The notes under the pieces are model-generated. The model made no database searches and had not been told where the DNA came from. It was given only the letters and a program-made list of their open reading frames with translations. Positions 29,429 to 43,934 of a stretch of DNA of 64,000 bases are shown one piece after another. The DNA comes from Ecdyonurus torrentis. Lineage: Eukaryota > Arthropoda > Insecta > Ephemeroptera > Heptageniidae. Each line of letters starts with the position of its first letter. Positions within the stretch are counted from its first letter, which is position 1. Location: contig OX439131.1 in NCBI GenBank assembly GCA_949318235.1, forward strand, positions 34,847,930 to 34,911,929, read 5' to 3'. The translations under genes were made by a program, and so were the position numbers.

Positions 29429-31556
29429 TAGAAGAAGAAGATTGAGAAGGAGGACGTTATAAGGTAAGATAAAACCTAAAGGTCAATTTTTTTTCTTTGA
29501 AGTCATCAGCTCGACTCAAAAGCACGAGGCAGACACGAGTACGATATTGCTGCAGGTCAAATTTCTTATCAACTTAGATTAGTTCTTGAAACACAATATT
29601 TTTCCTTCACTATGTAGTCTGATTTTTATTTTCCTTTCTCTCTCACTATTTTTTTTTATTAATATATCGTTTAATATCAAAGTATAGAAATCAGTTGTTC
29701 AGAAATCAATAACAACGCATTTATTTTTCTACTTCAATTCACATGAAAATTGGAATATTAAAAAAAAAAAAAAAAAAAGTTTATAATTGAAATCTCTTGA
29801 ACAAGAATTAATGTTTATAATTAGTTTTATAACTACTCGTCACTTTCTTTAATTAAATTAGTATTGTTAATTATTTTAATTGTTTTGTTTTTTTACTCAA
29901 AAATTTTCAAAGTAATTATTGAATTTGCAAGCTTTGTTATTGTAATTGTTTTTCATTGAGTTTAATTTCAAAAGAAAATATGCTCTTTCAGTTAAATTTT
30001 CTTTATACAAAAGAGAGTGCACAGCCCATGCAGCCATTGAGTTTTATGTTATTCTAGTGTGTCAATTTCATAAACAAAAAATATCATAAACATTTGTATG
30101 TTTCTGTTCTGTTCTTCTTTTTTTTTTTTTTTTTTTTTTTTTTTTACGTTGCTTCTTTGTTTTTACGGTGAATTAATTCAATATTTTTTCCTATTACACT
30201 TCTTTCTATTTATCATTGTTTGCTTGCACAATGATAATATTTTATTCTATAATGTAATTTAAATTTTCATAGTATAACATGTATAACGTTATAATTTTAG
30301 TATACATGGTACTTTTATGCTTTTTTAAATTAAAAATGAACTCTATAATTCAAATTTTATAGGTTTATTTGTACTTACTCCTTTAACCATAGTACACAAT
30401 AAAGATTTTACTAAAATAACCGTTGTATACTACCAATATTTAGAGTTAAAGTTGAGTTTTCAATGTGAATAATTTGGAAGAGAAAAGCTGTTTGTGCACG
30501 GAAAGAATAAATTATGTAATTTATGCTGCAAGTAATGTCATTATAGTATCAAATCAATGATGCTAAATTAGAACAATATAGATAATTATGCTGTACAACA
30601 TAATATTTATGCTATGTAACATAGTTATTACGCAGTATAGCATAAATTATGCAGTATTGAACAAATTGTGCTGAAAATGAGCTATATAGCATAATTATTA
30701 CGTATTTATTTTTGTCCATGTGTGAGAAAAAAATTGCATTTTCTTTTTCCTTTTTTGTTGCAATATAATAAACTTTTTATTAAGTCGTAAGAATTATATT
30801 TCTTTTTTATCATCTATATCAGGCTTTTTATTTACATTATTTTGAAGTAGTTTAGGGCCAATACTGGAAAATATTAATGTTAGCGATGAAAGCACTTACA
30901 AAATACAAGCATCAGTATTAATAATTGCTATTATTTGAAATTGCTCAACACAATCCTTTGAATTTGGTTATTAATGCAATTAAATGCAACCATCAAACTG
31001 TTGATGTAGAAGTTTTTTTCTTTTAAGTCAATTAATGAATAAATAATGAAAATTTTGATAAAATATACAGCTTTTGAACGCTCTATAATTTAGTTTATTT
31101 AATTTGCGTTAAATCGTAGTAAACCTAATTACTTGATGAAATGAAGCACATGATGCGGCTAAAACAAAATACCCTCAAGGGAAAAGATAATGTCACGTAC
31201 AGGTGAGACAATACTACATACATACATACACAAACGTTCAATGTTCCACGTGTGTAGAAATTTTACACGTCACATTATATTAATTGCAACAATAATTTAT
31301 ATTGCTATTTATTATGAATTCATTTATCATAAAATAATTGTTTTGAGAATTACTGGTGTATCCAGTATTATATATATTAATTCTTCCTTTGGATTTTTTA
31401 AGTGATATTCTTCTATTTGCAATATTGTGCATTGTTTTCATGTCTTACATTGTTTAGCACTACTTTACCAACAAACTTATTCGGATGGACTATATTATAG
31501 TACATATAAAGTTAAAGTCTCTCCCGTATGTAAATTTGTGTTACAAAAACAAAAAG

Positions 31557-31615
<59 letters not shown>

Positions 31616-33512
31616 CACACACATATACATATGAATTCTTATGAGGTATTTACAGGCAGGGGCGGGCGCGGTAGCTGCAAGCGGGCAGACAGATGGGCAA
31701 ACGGGCAGGCATGGCTGGGAATGCGGGCTTTTTCGTACCGAAACAACGGGTTGTATACTCTCTGCTATAACGGAACGGGAAACATAGAAACCGACAATGC
31801 GCTTCCACTCGCATCGCAACAAACCAAAGTTGTTTTACAATAATTTCTAAAGTACTTTCCACACAATACAAAAGTTTTTAGCTATGTTTGTTGTAAAAGA
31901 AGATATTATCTCACGTATGTAAATACACCAAATAAGCTTTTAATGGTTTTTGTTGCTGTTGCGAAACAAAAATTACAACTTACAATACATTAAAGTTTAA
32001 TCCTGATAAAACATTGTAACACCCCCAATACATCAAAATCGTTATTACTATATTAAAAACACAAGGTATTTATTTATTTTTAAACATTTTTATATTGAAT
32101 TCATGTGTGAATATTATACATGGCTTCTTGCTTTAAAAGTTATTAGTCAAAATTGTTATACTAAAAAAAAAAAAAAAAAAAAAAAAAAAGCATTAATTAA
32201 CAAGTGTATATTTTTATACATTAAAATCCATTAAATTAAAATAATTTTAGCTTATATATTAAAAGCTGCAACCGACGTTCTGATAGTATAAATTACTTTT
32301 AATCGCGAAGCTAAAATGTGCTTATATGAGGATAAACTGCTAATATATTGCTTTATATACGTTTCATAGAAGCAGAGTATTAATTAATGCATCGTGATTA
32401 TGTTATATTCATAACTCAGACAAAACAACTATGATTATAGTATAGTAATGATGATATAATTTGTAATTTCAACAATCCGTGCAAGCAATTCAAACAATAA
32501 TCCGATCTAATAATAAACCATGTTATAAGGAAATTACGCTATAATAGTGAGATAATAATCATTACTCATTTTACGATTTAAAAATAAAACATTTTTATTA
32601 GTTTATTATATTGAAATATTACATGTTAAATTCAATTAATAATATTTATTGTCAATATTTGTGTTCTTATAAGTCACCGCTTATAGTGATATTATAAAAT
32701 TAATTCAAGCGTACCTGATAAAAAAAGGACTTTTTAAGATAGAAAAGTTTTTATAATTTACGTTTGAAATTATATAGTGTTATCATTGACTTCATTGTTT
32801 AACACCGTATAAGAAAGTTCTAGACTTCTGATTAATGGTCTCCAAATGGAATGTCTACTTTTTTTTATACATTTTTTTTCCTTTTAGTTTTACTTTACTT
32901 ACAATACAAGGAACAAGGATGTTAATATTGCAAGTATGTAGAGCTGAAATATTTCATGTAAGGACGGAGGCTAATGAATTTTCAATATAGCTTTGTTTCT
33001 TACGTCATAATAACAGAAAATGGTAGGTATATATCATACATTAAATATACCAGTGTGCATAGAAAACAAGACTATACATCAGGATTAGTCGTGACGATAC
33101 ATATAAAAAATTGTGTATAATTCTGAGAAAACTTTTCTTATTTGTTTTTGCTTCAATTTATTATTATTATTTCATTAATTGTTATTAATTTTAAGGAATT
33201 TAGTTCATTTTACCTGGAAAAATGATATGTATAGGAAAAGTTCTGACATTTAATTAGTCACGCAGTAAACATCCGAGTTTTTTTATTATTGATTTTTTTA
33301 CAAATTAACGCAATAAAAATAAGATTAAAAGAAACATTTTTTAATAAAAGTAAAATATTGGTTTAAACGGAAAGTATTACACTGTAATAAAAAATTTAAT
33401 CTCTCTCTCTCTCCTCTTTAGTGAATAAATATTAACCAACAGCAAAAGTTGATGAAAAATTACTTAATTCCATAGAGAGATATAAAAAAAAAAGTTAATT
33501 AAAACAACTGAC
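28563..33512. other. intergenic or intronic stretch, no exon recognised
   Basis: If the GPCR gene at 33.5 kb runs leftward, this is its first intron. A-runs at 29400-29426 and a T-run at 30119-30145, a CACGGA-end MITE at 30497-30722, and a (TA)n array at 31561-31614 next to a GC-rich patch (31650-31830). That patch contains near-tandem GGGCRGRCAGRY-type units and open frames on both strands, but no recognisable product. Confidence 0.45.
30497..30722. mobile_element. MITE with CACGGACAAAAATA-type ends
   Basis: The left end CACGGAAAGAATAAATTATG and the right end TACGTATTTATTTTTGTCCATGTG are terminal inverted repeats. The interior is AT-rich with many TTATGC blocks. The best copy, 41711-41962, begins CACGGACAAAAATAAA and ends TTTTTCCGTGTG. 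Confidence 0.7.
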
Positions 33513-33970
33513 CTGCGTGTAGAGGACTCCTTTACAAAGTGCATCACCGAGAAACCATGTTTCAGTGACATCCCATAACACGGATGGAGGGAGACAGAAG
33601 ACCAAGACCATGAAATCCGCCACAGCTAGGTTGACAATGAAGTAGTTTGTAACTGTACGCATACCAGGGTTTCGTACTACTGCCGTACACACAAGAGCAT
33701 TGCCTATCAACCCTGCGAAGAACACAGCACCGTGGCACGCTATCAACAACCATTCAGCAGACGTTGGAAATATATAATTTTTCATCATATCCAAATAATC
33801 TTCATCTGGAATACAGTAATCATTTGTACAGTTGTCGTGACTGTTGTTATATGTTCTGTCGTAATCGTCCAAACTATCCAAATTTTCAGTCATTTTTACG
33901 TCAAATTATTTGCAGGCTATATAATTATACTGTACTGTAATCACTTGCTGGCTTTTCTATACAAAGTCAT
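33513..33970 (-). CDS. allatotropin/orexin-type GPCR, first coding exon (partial gene)
   Basis: A rhodopsin-class neuropeptide receptor, expected in the plasma membrane. The coding part 33513-33893 gives 127 residues and ends in a phase-0 donor (CAG then GTCAGT). The N-terminal tail has two N-glycosylation sequons (NNS at 16, NCT at 21). TM1 is about residues 47-73 with the GNALVC motif, the first loop is RNPGMRTVTNYF, TM2 is about 83-105 with the conserved aspartate in NLAVADF, and Cys120 should form the disulphide to loop 2. LPPSVLWDVTETWFLG is characteristic of the orexin/allatotropin receptor group. Upstream, an acceptor (CTGTTTCAG) at 33971 suggests a preceding 5'UTR exon. A nine-codon upstream ORF begins at the first base after it. 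The remaining five transmembrane segments are not recognisable in this window. Confidence 0.88.
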
Positions 33971-34084
33971 CTGAAACAGAAATATAACTGTTGCATGAGT
34001 ATTACAATTCAGAGAAGTGGTTTATTTATTATTATTATAATTTTTTTTTAAAGTTTTCTCTCGCTAATTCAGTAAAAATATTTC

Positions 34085-34374
34085 TTAATATGCCTATGAT
34101 ATCCTAACATACCCAAATATCAACATTATTTTGGCCGGAGTCATTGATTTCTAATTTATTTTCCATTTACAAAATGTCAGTTGCGGGTTTACTACGTCAC
34201 AGCTCGCCTGGTCCACGCGCGCGGAAACAGGCAAGATGTGACGTAGTAAACCCGCAACTGACATTTTGTAAATGGAAAATAAATTAGAAATAATTGACAC
34301 CCGCCAAAATAATGTTGATATTTGGGTATTTTAGGATATTAGGCAAGTTTTTTGTTCAAGGTGTTCTACGTCTT
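34085..34374. mobile_element. MITE, AAGGCRTAG ends, interior type B, copy 1 (left end decayed)
   Basis: A near-perfect long hairpin: TTGATTTCTAATTTATTTTC and its complement flank a GC-rich centre. The right end CTACGTCTT is followed by TA; the left end has decayed. It lies just 5' of the receptor exon, probably in a 5'UTR intron. Other copies are at 55548-55875 and 62753-63062. Confidence 0.8.
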
Positions 34375-34472
34375 TAAGCATGCATAAATAATTCAGTTTT
34401 GTACTAATAAATTTGTATTAGCAATACAAAAATTTATTTTTACATTTAATATATTATACAACACCGCGTAAT

Positions 34473-34477
<5 letters not shown>

Positions 34478-34531
<54 letters not shown>

Positions 34532-35664
34532 TTAGAAGATATATAAAACTTTATGTAATTTAAAATGCTGTGTTGAAAATACAGTAAAAATGTAATTCAA
34601 ACTCCTACAATGTGCATTATAAATGATTTAACCTTATACAGAGACAACAAAATCAATAATATGTCTGAAAAAAAATCTTTAATCGTATTTAATGGTCCAT
34701 TTACAACTTCTTCGCAATCTTACGCCTTCTCATACTTTAATAAATCTAACATAAGGATCTAAAAAGTTTCTAAATGTTTATGTTATTAAGTTTCTTGTAA
34801 AAAAAGTTATATATATATACAGCTAAAACTGCTGGACATCGAAATGTCTCAATGGAACATTAACAATAGAAAAACAAAAAACTATCTCGTCATTTTGAAC
34901 TTAAGTAGAGTTTCATGCAAAAACTTGAACTTATATACACATCAATGGCAAAGAGCTGCGGTCTGTAAGTCCACTCAAAGACAAATATAAACTTTTCAAT
35001 AATAAATATCAACGGACAGGAGATCAATAACATTTCCATAGCTCTTAGATAGGCAACACGTGAAAAAAAAAAGTTATAGATGTTTTATTTTATCACGAAC
35101 TTAAATATTAAAAGATCAAATTAAAGTTTAATTATGAAATATTACTCCTATATGTACAGTAATACTGAGGATTATTTACCGTACTGTATAACAAATTATA
35201 TAGATAAAGTATGTCCAAAAAAAAAGTTCAATATTTTTATTTATATTTCGTACAATTTTTCTTCATTTTTAAAAATATAATATTGAAATAGTTAGTAATT
35301 CAATTCAATTTCCATTATTATATGATTTAAGTGATAAAATTGAAAAGAAAAATGCTGAAGTTGCAGAATAAATTTCAATCACTTGACTTTAAAAAAGATT
35401 AGAAATGTAATGTACTATTGACGTGCAGTACTTGTGCTATATAGAAAGCAAACTATTTATCTTGTTTATGAAATATTTCTTTTCTTGCCGTAAAGAAATA
35501 GTTTGTAAAAATTTCGCTATTTAATGTAATTAAAAAAAAGTTGAATTATATATTTATATAAATAATAAAAGGTTAACGGAAACGAAGAAAAATATTGAAT
35601 GCATGCAATTTATACAGTTCATTGAAATTTATTAATGGAATTATTAATATAGAAAATTATGGTT

Positions 35665-35756
<92 letters not shown>

Positions 35757-36472
35757 ATCATACCAACCTTTAAAAAAATGTTTTCATTTCATCTCATCAC
35801 ATGATTTGTAACATAGTGATGAAAAATTTAACGCAAAACATGCACTTCTATTATTGAATATCATAAATATAAAATTCCTCGAATCTATACCAAAGCACGT
35901 TTTTGTAAACAAATCATGGTATTCAGTAAACTATAGCACATTAATTTTTTAAGTATAGGTATTATGAAAAATTTCCCAAAAAATGTTAATTACCATACTA
36001 TATATATTTTTAATAAATCCTAATTTCAAATGCAAATTGGACATAAAAAATATACATTACCATAATTGTTCTAAAGCTTGATAATTTGATTATTTGTCAC
36101 ATATATTTATATCAAAAAAGAATATTTTTAAATGTTCAAATTATATAACAAGATAATTATTTGTAATTTCATTTATTTTTACTTATACAGTGTATTACAG
36201 TATATATTTAGCACGTTAATTTTAATAAAATATTAGTATATAATTACCTTATTTTAATGTTTGAATATACTAGATCACGTGAAGTTAAATTTTATTTATT
36301 TTAATAAAGCACTTTTTACATGATCCGCTATCACTTATTATCTATATACAGAATTAAACAAAGATAATGTCAAAATATCTCATTTATCATATATTAATGT
36401 ATTAATGGTTATATTATGTTTTCCTGTATGTAACGTATTACAATTTAATATCACAATATAAATCAGAAATCA

Positions 36473-36564
<92 letters not shown>

Positions 36565-36954
36565 GTACCCTTGTTAATAAATTATCATGTAACAAAACGT
36601 TATATATTAATATTCAATCATGAGATAATCCGTATGGATTATTTTTTTAATTTTTTAATTTATTTCAAATAAATAATTTTAATTATAGAATAAATAGAAT
36701 TCATTATTATATTAAAATGTTATAACATTGCGGTTTTTAACATGTAGGTCATTTTAAATTATATTAAGTATTTTTTTTAACAACCAGAAAAGAAAATCAA
36801 TTTGATTTTTTTCCTTTATTTTGATATTCACTTCTTTTGTATTGTGATATAATTTAACAATTCGTGTAAACATTATACAAATGGTTCATTATTATTTGTA
36901 TATATAAATGAATGCAACAGTGCACTTTGTATATGGCTTTAAATATGCAACAGT

Positions 36955-36996
<42 letters not shown>

Positions 36997-37714
36997 TGCA
37001 CTGCGGCTTTTATCTTGCACTGTGTATTTTAATATAATATATACCGGAACTTTACTGTAATGTGTTTGGAAAACATTAGATGAAACTGTAAAAGAAAAAA
37101 AAATTAAATTATTAACCATTTCAAAAGGTTTATTTATTTTATTCACATTCCTTGAAAAGTCTAACAAAATGTTTTGTGTAATCAGATTTTTTAGTTTATA
37201 TAATTATTAATTATTATTATATATAAACATATGTTGGCAACCATTGCCGAATTCGCTCATTGGCCGAAATAGGCGACCACGTCGCAGCGTGGCAATCCAT
37301 TTTTGCCAAGATCCGAAATTCAGCACTTGTGCATCGTAATATTGACCATAGACAATTTTTTTTGTCAAATTTAATAAGAAATCATTTTTATAAATTTATA
37401 AATATTTTAATTAACTGAAAACCATAATATAAAATGATGTGTTATAATAATAAAAAAATATATGATATTATTCATACTTATACCGAATATCGTAACCTGC
37501 GTATTAAACATTTTGACCACGCTGCAGCGTGGCAATTATCAAAAACCACTCCACGAACTGGCTAAAATGTATTTGCCAAAAATTTGGCATTTGTTAAAAA
37601 ACACTCCGCAACGTGGTCAAAATTACGATGCATTTCGGATCTTGGCAAAAATGCATTCCCACGCCGCGACGTGGTCACTTATTTCGGCCAATGAGTGAAT
37701 TCGGCAATGGTTGC

Positions 37715-37766
<52 letters not shown>
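34478..37766. repeat. cluster of long (TA)n arrays and a (GA)n array
   Basis: Pure TA arrays lie at 34478-34527, 35670-35752, 36478-36560 and 37718-37766, and a GA array at 36959-36993, with AT-rich filler between. No gene was recognised. The last TA array is the insertion site of the MITE at 37232. Confidence 0.95.
37232..37719. mobile_element. 488-bp MITE with TGTTGGCAACC ends
   Basis: Terminal inverted repeats of about 40 bp start TGTTGGCAACCATTGCCGAA and end TTCGGCAATGGTTGCCAACA, flanked by TA on both sides. The interior holds a second palindrome built from CCACG...CGTGG blocks (for example GACCACGCTGCAGCGTGGCA near 37515 and its counterpart near 37610). A 78-codon frame inside is accidental. 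Confidence 0.85.
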
Positions 37767-37768
<2 letters not shown>

Positions 37769-38475
37769 TATATCTTTTTTTTTTCATGAATTGCATCATA
37801 AAAAAAAACTTTTGATTTTATGATACATCTTATATTTAAGTATAATCTATAACAGATGAAAGATTCTATTTTTAGGTATGTATATTGACGTGTAATACAA
37901 AATATAATCTATATAACATGCAATTATGAATTTAAGTTATAAAATTGGTTTGATTGAACTGATGTAAAGACCTGTTGAGGTTAATAATAACAAAGGCTTA
38001 TTTTTATTCACTTTAGTAAATATAATTAAAAAGTTCATAGTCTAAAAATAGAAGAAACTGAATTAAATCTCGTTCATTCTTTAGTTTTATATATAAAAGC
38101 TCTTGTAATTTCTTTTCTTTTTCTTCCCCCCCCCCCCCCTTTTTTTTTAATTTTTTTTTACTGAAGAATATATTTTTATGATATATATGGCAGATATTCC
38201 TTCAAATATTTTGGCACATTTTCAAAATATTGCTATATGATTTTTAAATTTTTATATTTAGGGTCGAAAGAAAAAGAAAATTTAACGATGCACAAGGGTA
38301 TCATTTACATTCACCCTAAAGCAACTATATACATGGAATATATACGTGTGTTCAATTTCTGACCCTTTTACTTACCAGTGGTCGCATTGAAACCAACTAC
38401 CACAATTTAAAAGCTATCGACTTTGCTACTTTGCACTTTACCTGTGTGAAAAGCTATTACTTATAATTCTATTAT

Positions 38476-38506
<31 letters not shown>

Positions 38507-38716
38507 AGTCAAAAACGAAATTCATTATGCATACTTAATGAAATCTTGCTTATTAAATTATCTTTTACAAAATAAAGTTATGTCTTCAAAGTTTTACATA
38601 AATTTAATTACTTGAGGCATGTAGATTATTTATTATTTGTAAGCAAAAAGAATAAAGTTGATAAATTATTTAACAAAATATTTCTTTACAAAAATGTTCC
38701 TTAAAAATAAAGATCA

Positions 38717-38759
<43 letters not shown>

Positions 38760-39333
38760 ACCCCATATAGAAAAATAAGAATAATGATTCATCGATGCCT
38801 GTCACTGTAGCATTTAACAAGTAAATATTAGATAAATAAATAAATATTTAGTTGTTGAAAAACAATTATGTGCGTGTGCATGGTGGTGGATTTTCATCGC
38901 ACTTGTAAAATATTTTATTATATTTTTGCTTTGATGTATAATGTACGCACAAGAGGAGCAATAATCACATGACAAAAATTTAACAAATAAAATATACGCA
39001 AAAAATGTTTTAATGATAATTTTGTTGTCAAATGATATTATAAATTTTGTTACGCCATAATGAAGCATGTAAAAATTAAAAACATTTATTTATTGCTCTA
39101 TATTTATACGAAAATGTTTTTCAAGCGAATACAAAAAAAAAAAAAAAAAAAAGGTTAATTAGTATACAAAGTTCAATTTAAACAAAATTTAATGCAGTAA
39201 TTAAAACTGTTTACACAATAATTAAAATAATACAATATTTATACACGATGAATTAATTTGCGATTATTAATATAATTTTTAAACTCTTTTATATCTTATT
39301 TAAGAAAAACGGCAATCGATTAGTTGAATTTAA

Positions 39334-39385
<52 letters not shown>

Positions 39386-42300
39386 CTATGTATGTATTAT
39401 ATATATATATATATATATAATTAATATTATTTAGATACTGATTTGTGACGTATATGTGAAATATATGTAAATAAGATATAATTTGCATGCACGACACTTA
39501 GTGTTTGTGCGTGCAATGTTTATAAATTGAGTTCTAAACTGCATCTCAAGTTGACCATAAAATGTACAAGAAACATATATATAGGTAAAACATCTAGCAC
39601 CATGCACCCCTTCTCTGCTTTGGACAGACAGGCAATTAGATGAGCCATCTGTTATCTGTACTCGTTGCTTCACTGATAAAAAATATAATATATATTTATA
39701 TATCTACGTGTTTATTCTCATCAAAAGCATGTTACAGAAAACCAATCACTCACATATCACTTGCAAAATATACTATAATGACGTAATTTCATTCATTCAT
39801 TCATTTTTTTTTTTTTTTTGTTGGTACAAAGAATGATAGTGAAATTATTGGAAAAATCACATATTTTCACCTTTTTTTCCTCTCTACAGTATCATAATAT
39901 TATTTGACAATGCGTATAATATATTATTTTTATTTAAATAATAATTTTGTTTTCTAGGTATTACTTTATGTATACTTTGATTATTAATAATTTTTATATA
40001 ATGTTAACTTGTTTTATCGTCGAATTTAAGAAGTATGATTAAAATTAATTTGAGACCATTCAGTATAAGATGTAAAGATGTACTACTGACATAGTTTTCT
40101 TCTAAAATTATTGAAAGAACTTGTAAACATAAAGTATAGAAAAAAAAAAGAAAAAAGGGGGGGGGGGGTAAAGGGAAAAAACTCAATACATAAACTATAT
40201 AATATATTATTATATATACGTGTGTAGTACTAAACTTTAGAATTATAGCGAAATTGTAAACATAATATTATTTATTTTGTTAAAAAAACAAACACATATA
40301 TTGCTATTCTTACAAAAAAAAAAAAAAAAAAAAAAAAGTGTGGGTATTATAGAGTAAAACTTTCATCATGATTTTTTTTCTCTTTGTGAGAGATATAGAA
40401 TGCTATATCTTACTCTTAAATCACTTACTATATATATTATATAATGTTTTGTTTTTTTTAACAAATAGGAGGTATTCGTTGATGTAAAATATTGCAAAAG
40501 CGGAGAACCTTTAGGATTTAGCACTACACGCCGCAGCATAGTGTCTTAATGATGCTTTGTTCGGGTTGCCGCTTTTACCCTCCATTAGAGACAGCACTTT
40601 AATTCTATAGTATATCAATTTACTAATATCCTCCTTTGCTCAAGTCTTTGATTTTTTCCCTCTCTTATAATTTTTACTCTGTACAACTGTCATTTACAAT
40701 AAATTTAATTACTTTATAATAAAGTAATTAAATTATGATTCATCCAAGTTGAGTAATATACGTAATTTTATTACTTATTTTACGTATATTTATTATTATT
40801 AATTATAGTTTATAGTAGAACCTATACATTTCACGCCGTAACATAAATATTATTAAATGGTTTCAAAAAATCATTGTTATGTTTCATTAGATTTTTTTTT
40901 TCATTGCAAACGTCATCAGGACATAAAACTGTATAAATACAAAAGCTGCGCGCATGCGATTTGTTTATTTAATACTTTTCTATTATCTCTACTAATTACA
41001 ACATGTTTCTATGTAACTGCCGAGTACGAAAATTTTAAAGTAAATAATATATATCATTGTTACCCAAATTTATATTATAGAGTGATAGCTATTTCCCCCA
41101 CCCCCTACTTTTTTTTTATTTTTTATTTTAATGCAACTAAATAAATTCACAAAAATTAAACAGATATTCCAAAGTTTTTCTTTTATATGTCTCTAAACTG
41201 TCTAAACCTAAAACGTGGTACTAACGATCTATTTTATATGCATATATACAAAATATATAATATATGTTCCGTAATGTATATAATATATATACATTGATGG
41301 ACAATAACAATAATCTAAAAGATAATTTACTTATCACTCATTGTACTAAAAAAATGTTTATACACAAATAAAAGACATAATTATTTAAATAATAATCATT
41401 TAAATCAATAATAATGTATAAGATATAATAATATAATAAAAAAGTTATAAAATGCATTGAAATGCATTTCAAACGTTTAACATTGGTATATCATGTAAAA
41501 ACAAAACAGATCAGTGGAACAAAAGTGTTGAAAAGTTTATACATACTACTGTATCTCAATCTGCTTCGCATTTTTTAAATTTTTTTATTTTTTAATATAA
41601 ATGACTATTTTTATTTCAAATTTTTGTGATAATTGTTTTCATATTATTATGTCTTACTTTGTTAGTTTAGCATTACACGCATTATTATCTAGTGCAATAT
41701 AGCCTACTTGCACGGACAAAAATAAACACATGTAATGATAATTATGCTACCACAATGCAGCAACATTTATGCATATAACAACGTAATTTATGCTATATTG
41801 TGTAGTGATTTGTGATTATACTAGATAGCATTACAATAGTTAAGATTTGCAGCATAATTACTTATGTTATGTTATTATATACAAAATAGGAACTTCTGTG
41901 CTGTGCAATATAGCAGTTATATTTAATGCAGCATAAATTACGTATTTTACTTTTTCCGTGTGGGTGCATTTTAATTTTGCATTCATTTAGCATCCCGTCC
42001 CCCTTAAAATAAGAACCCGCAGGCAGTTCATTTCAGAATATACCATAAAATTTATAAGCATTGGTATATTGTCAAAATATATAAATATTCAAATAATGAT
42101 TAAATTGAAAACATATTTTAATATTCTAAAAATTGTAAATAAATGAAGCAACAAAATTTATCATTATAAATAACTGTACAATAGAAGTGAACAGAATTAA
42201 TTGTATACAAAGATTTTGAGTACGGAAACTAATGTGATCCAAATTTTTGCGTGTATACATATTATCCATTAGCACATCAATTATCAATATCGTTATTTAT

Positions 42301-43867
42301 TTTAATTTGTTAGAAAAGTTCAGTCAACTGTAAAATATAAAAAATATTCTTTAAACATTATATTTCTCTAAAGAAGGTTCCAAAATAAATTGCTATTATT
42401 ATATTCATGCACATTGCTCAGTATGTATGTATAGATGACAAATTATCATATATATATGCAGTGCTTAGGTACGGACTCCTTTCATATAAAATTAGTTTAG
42501 AATTAGGTTATTAATAAGTATTTATATCCACATTGATATTGAAAGTAAAAGTGCCTTAATAAAATAAATTATTAGTTTTAATAGAAATTTTATTCTTTCA
42601 TATGATTTTCAGTAAAAATAACTTATAATTTAAAATTACAAAATTTGCAACAATTTAGATGATAATCAGGATAAAGCAAAATTTACTTAATAGTTATTCC
42701 AAAACCTCAGCAGTACAATAACAAGTAAGCACGCAATTGTCAATTGAGTTTTGCTTTTGCACTTTTTTTTTTTCTTATTGCCATCCTTTTTTTATTGTTA
42801 CATGTTTAAGTAACGAAATTAAATTCTTAAATTCTGAGAGCACGATTTTCAACACTGAAGCAAAAAAAATACAAATTAGACCCAAATTTACGTATAAAAT
42901 ATAAAAGACAAAAAGTGCTGATTTTACATTTTACTTCGCACGAATAAGAACTTTAATGTCATCAGCATAATAAAAGTAATGAGTTTCTAGGAGAACTTCC
43001 CAATTTTCATTTTCTTAATGTTAGTTGTTGAGTTAAAAGTTGAAGCAAATTTGTGGGAGTTATAAAAACGAAAAGATTAATCGTATAAAGATTCTCGCAA
43101 GTATCCGCGGCGCATAATATAACAAGTTTGAAACTCAGGAACGTTTCTATCAAAATAATGTAAAAGTATAATAGTTGCGTTATGCAAAATTAAATCTTTC
43201 TTACCTGAAGGACAATTATACATTTCGTCATTTCTAAATCGCAATGCTTATAAAATTATGAGTCTAATAAAAAGAAGCAACTCCCTTCGTCATAAAATCT
43301 GACATTATTTTTAGTCGATAAGATTGTGGTTTATTAAAATTTCTAAACGAAAAAAAAAAAAAAAAAAAAAAAAAAATCAGATAAGGCAAGAATAATATAT
43401 ACTTTTTAAATTGCCTTGTTTTTATCTTTGTCTTTGCAATTCACAACACAGAACTATACCATTGACCTACACGTATGGAACACAGGCTTTATAGTAGTAT
43501 ATATCCTATGACCAATGAAGCTTTTTTTTAGAACTTTGTATTATAAATTATAACCTATAGCTCTATAGGAATAGAATTATACTGTAATAGTATTATTGTA
43601 AAATATAGTCATGCAAATCGTTATTTTTAGCATAATAATATTTTGTGTGTGGCATGCACATATTTTATGAAACTAAAAAGGGTGTATGTCTTTAAAATAT
43701 ATATTTCTCTGGGTAGTCTGGGTGTGAATGCAATAATCTGAAAACGGAAGTCGTTATATTTTGATTATTTTGTTATTTTGTGTATCTATTTAATTTTGTA
43801 GTATTATATTAATATTTGTATAAGTTAATAACACTTTTACATTAAAAATGCGTAAAAATTCTGTACC

Positions 43868-43934
<67 letters not shown>

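Noticed and set aside
37462..37698. 78-codon plus-strand ORF
   Set aside because: It lies wholly inside the 37232-37719 MITE and has no family resemblance.
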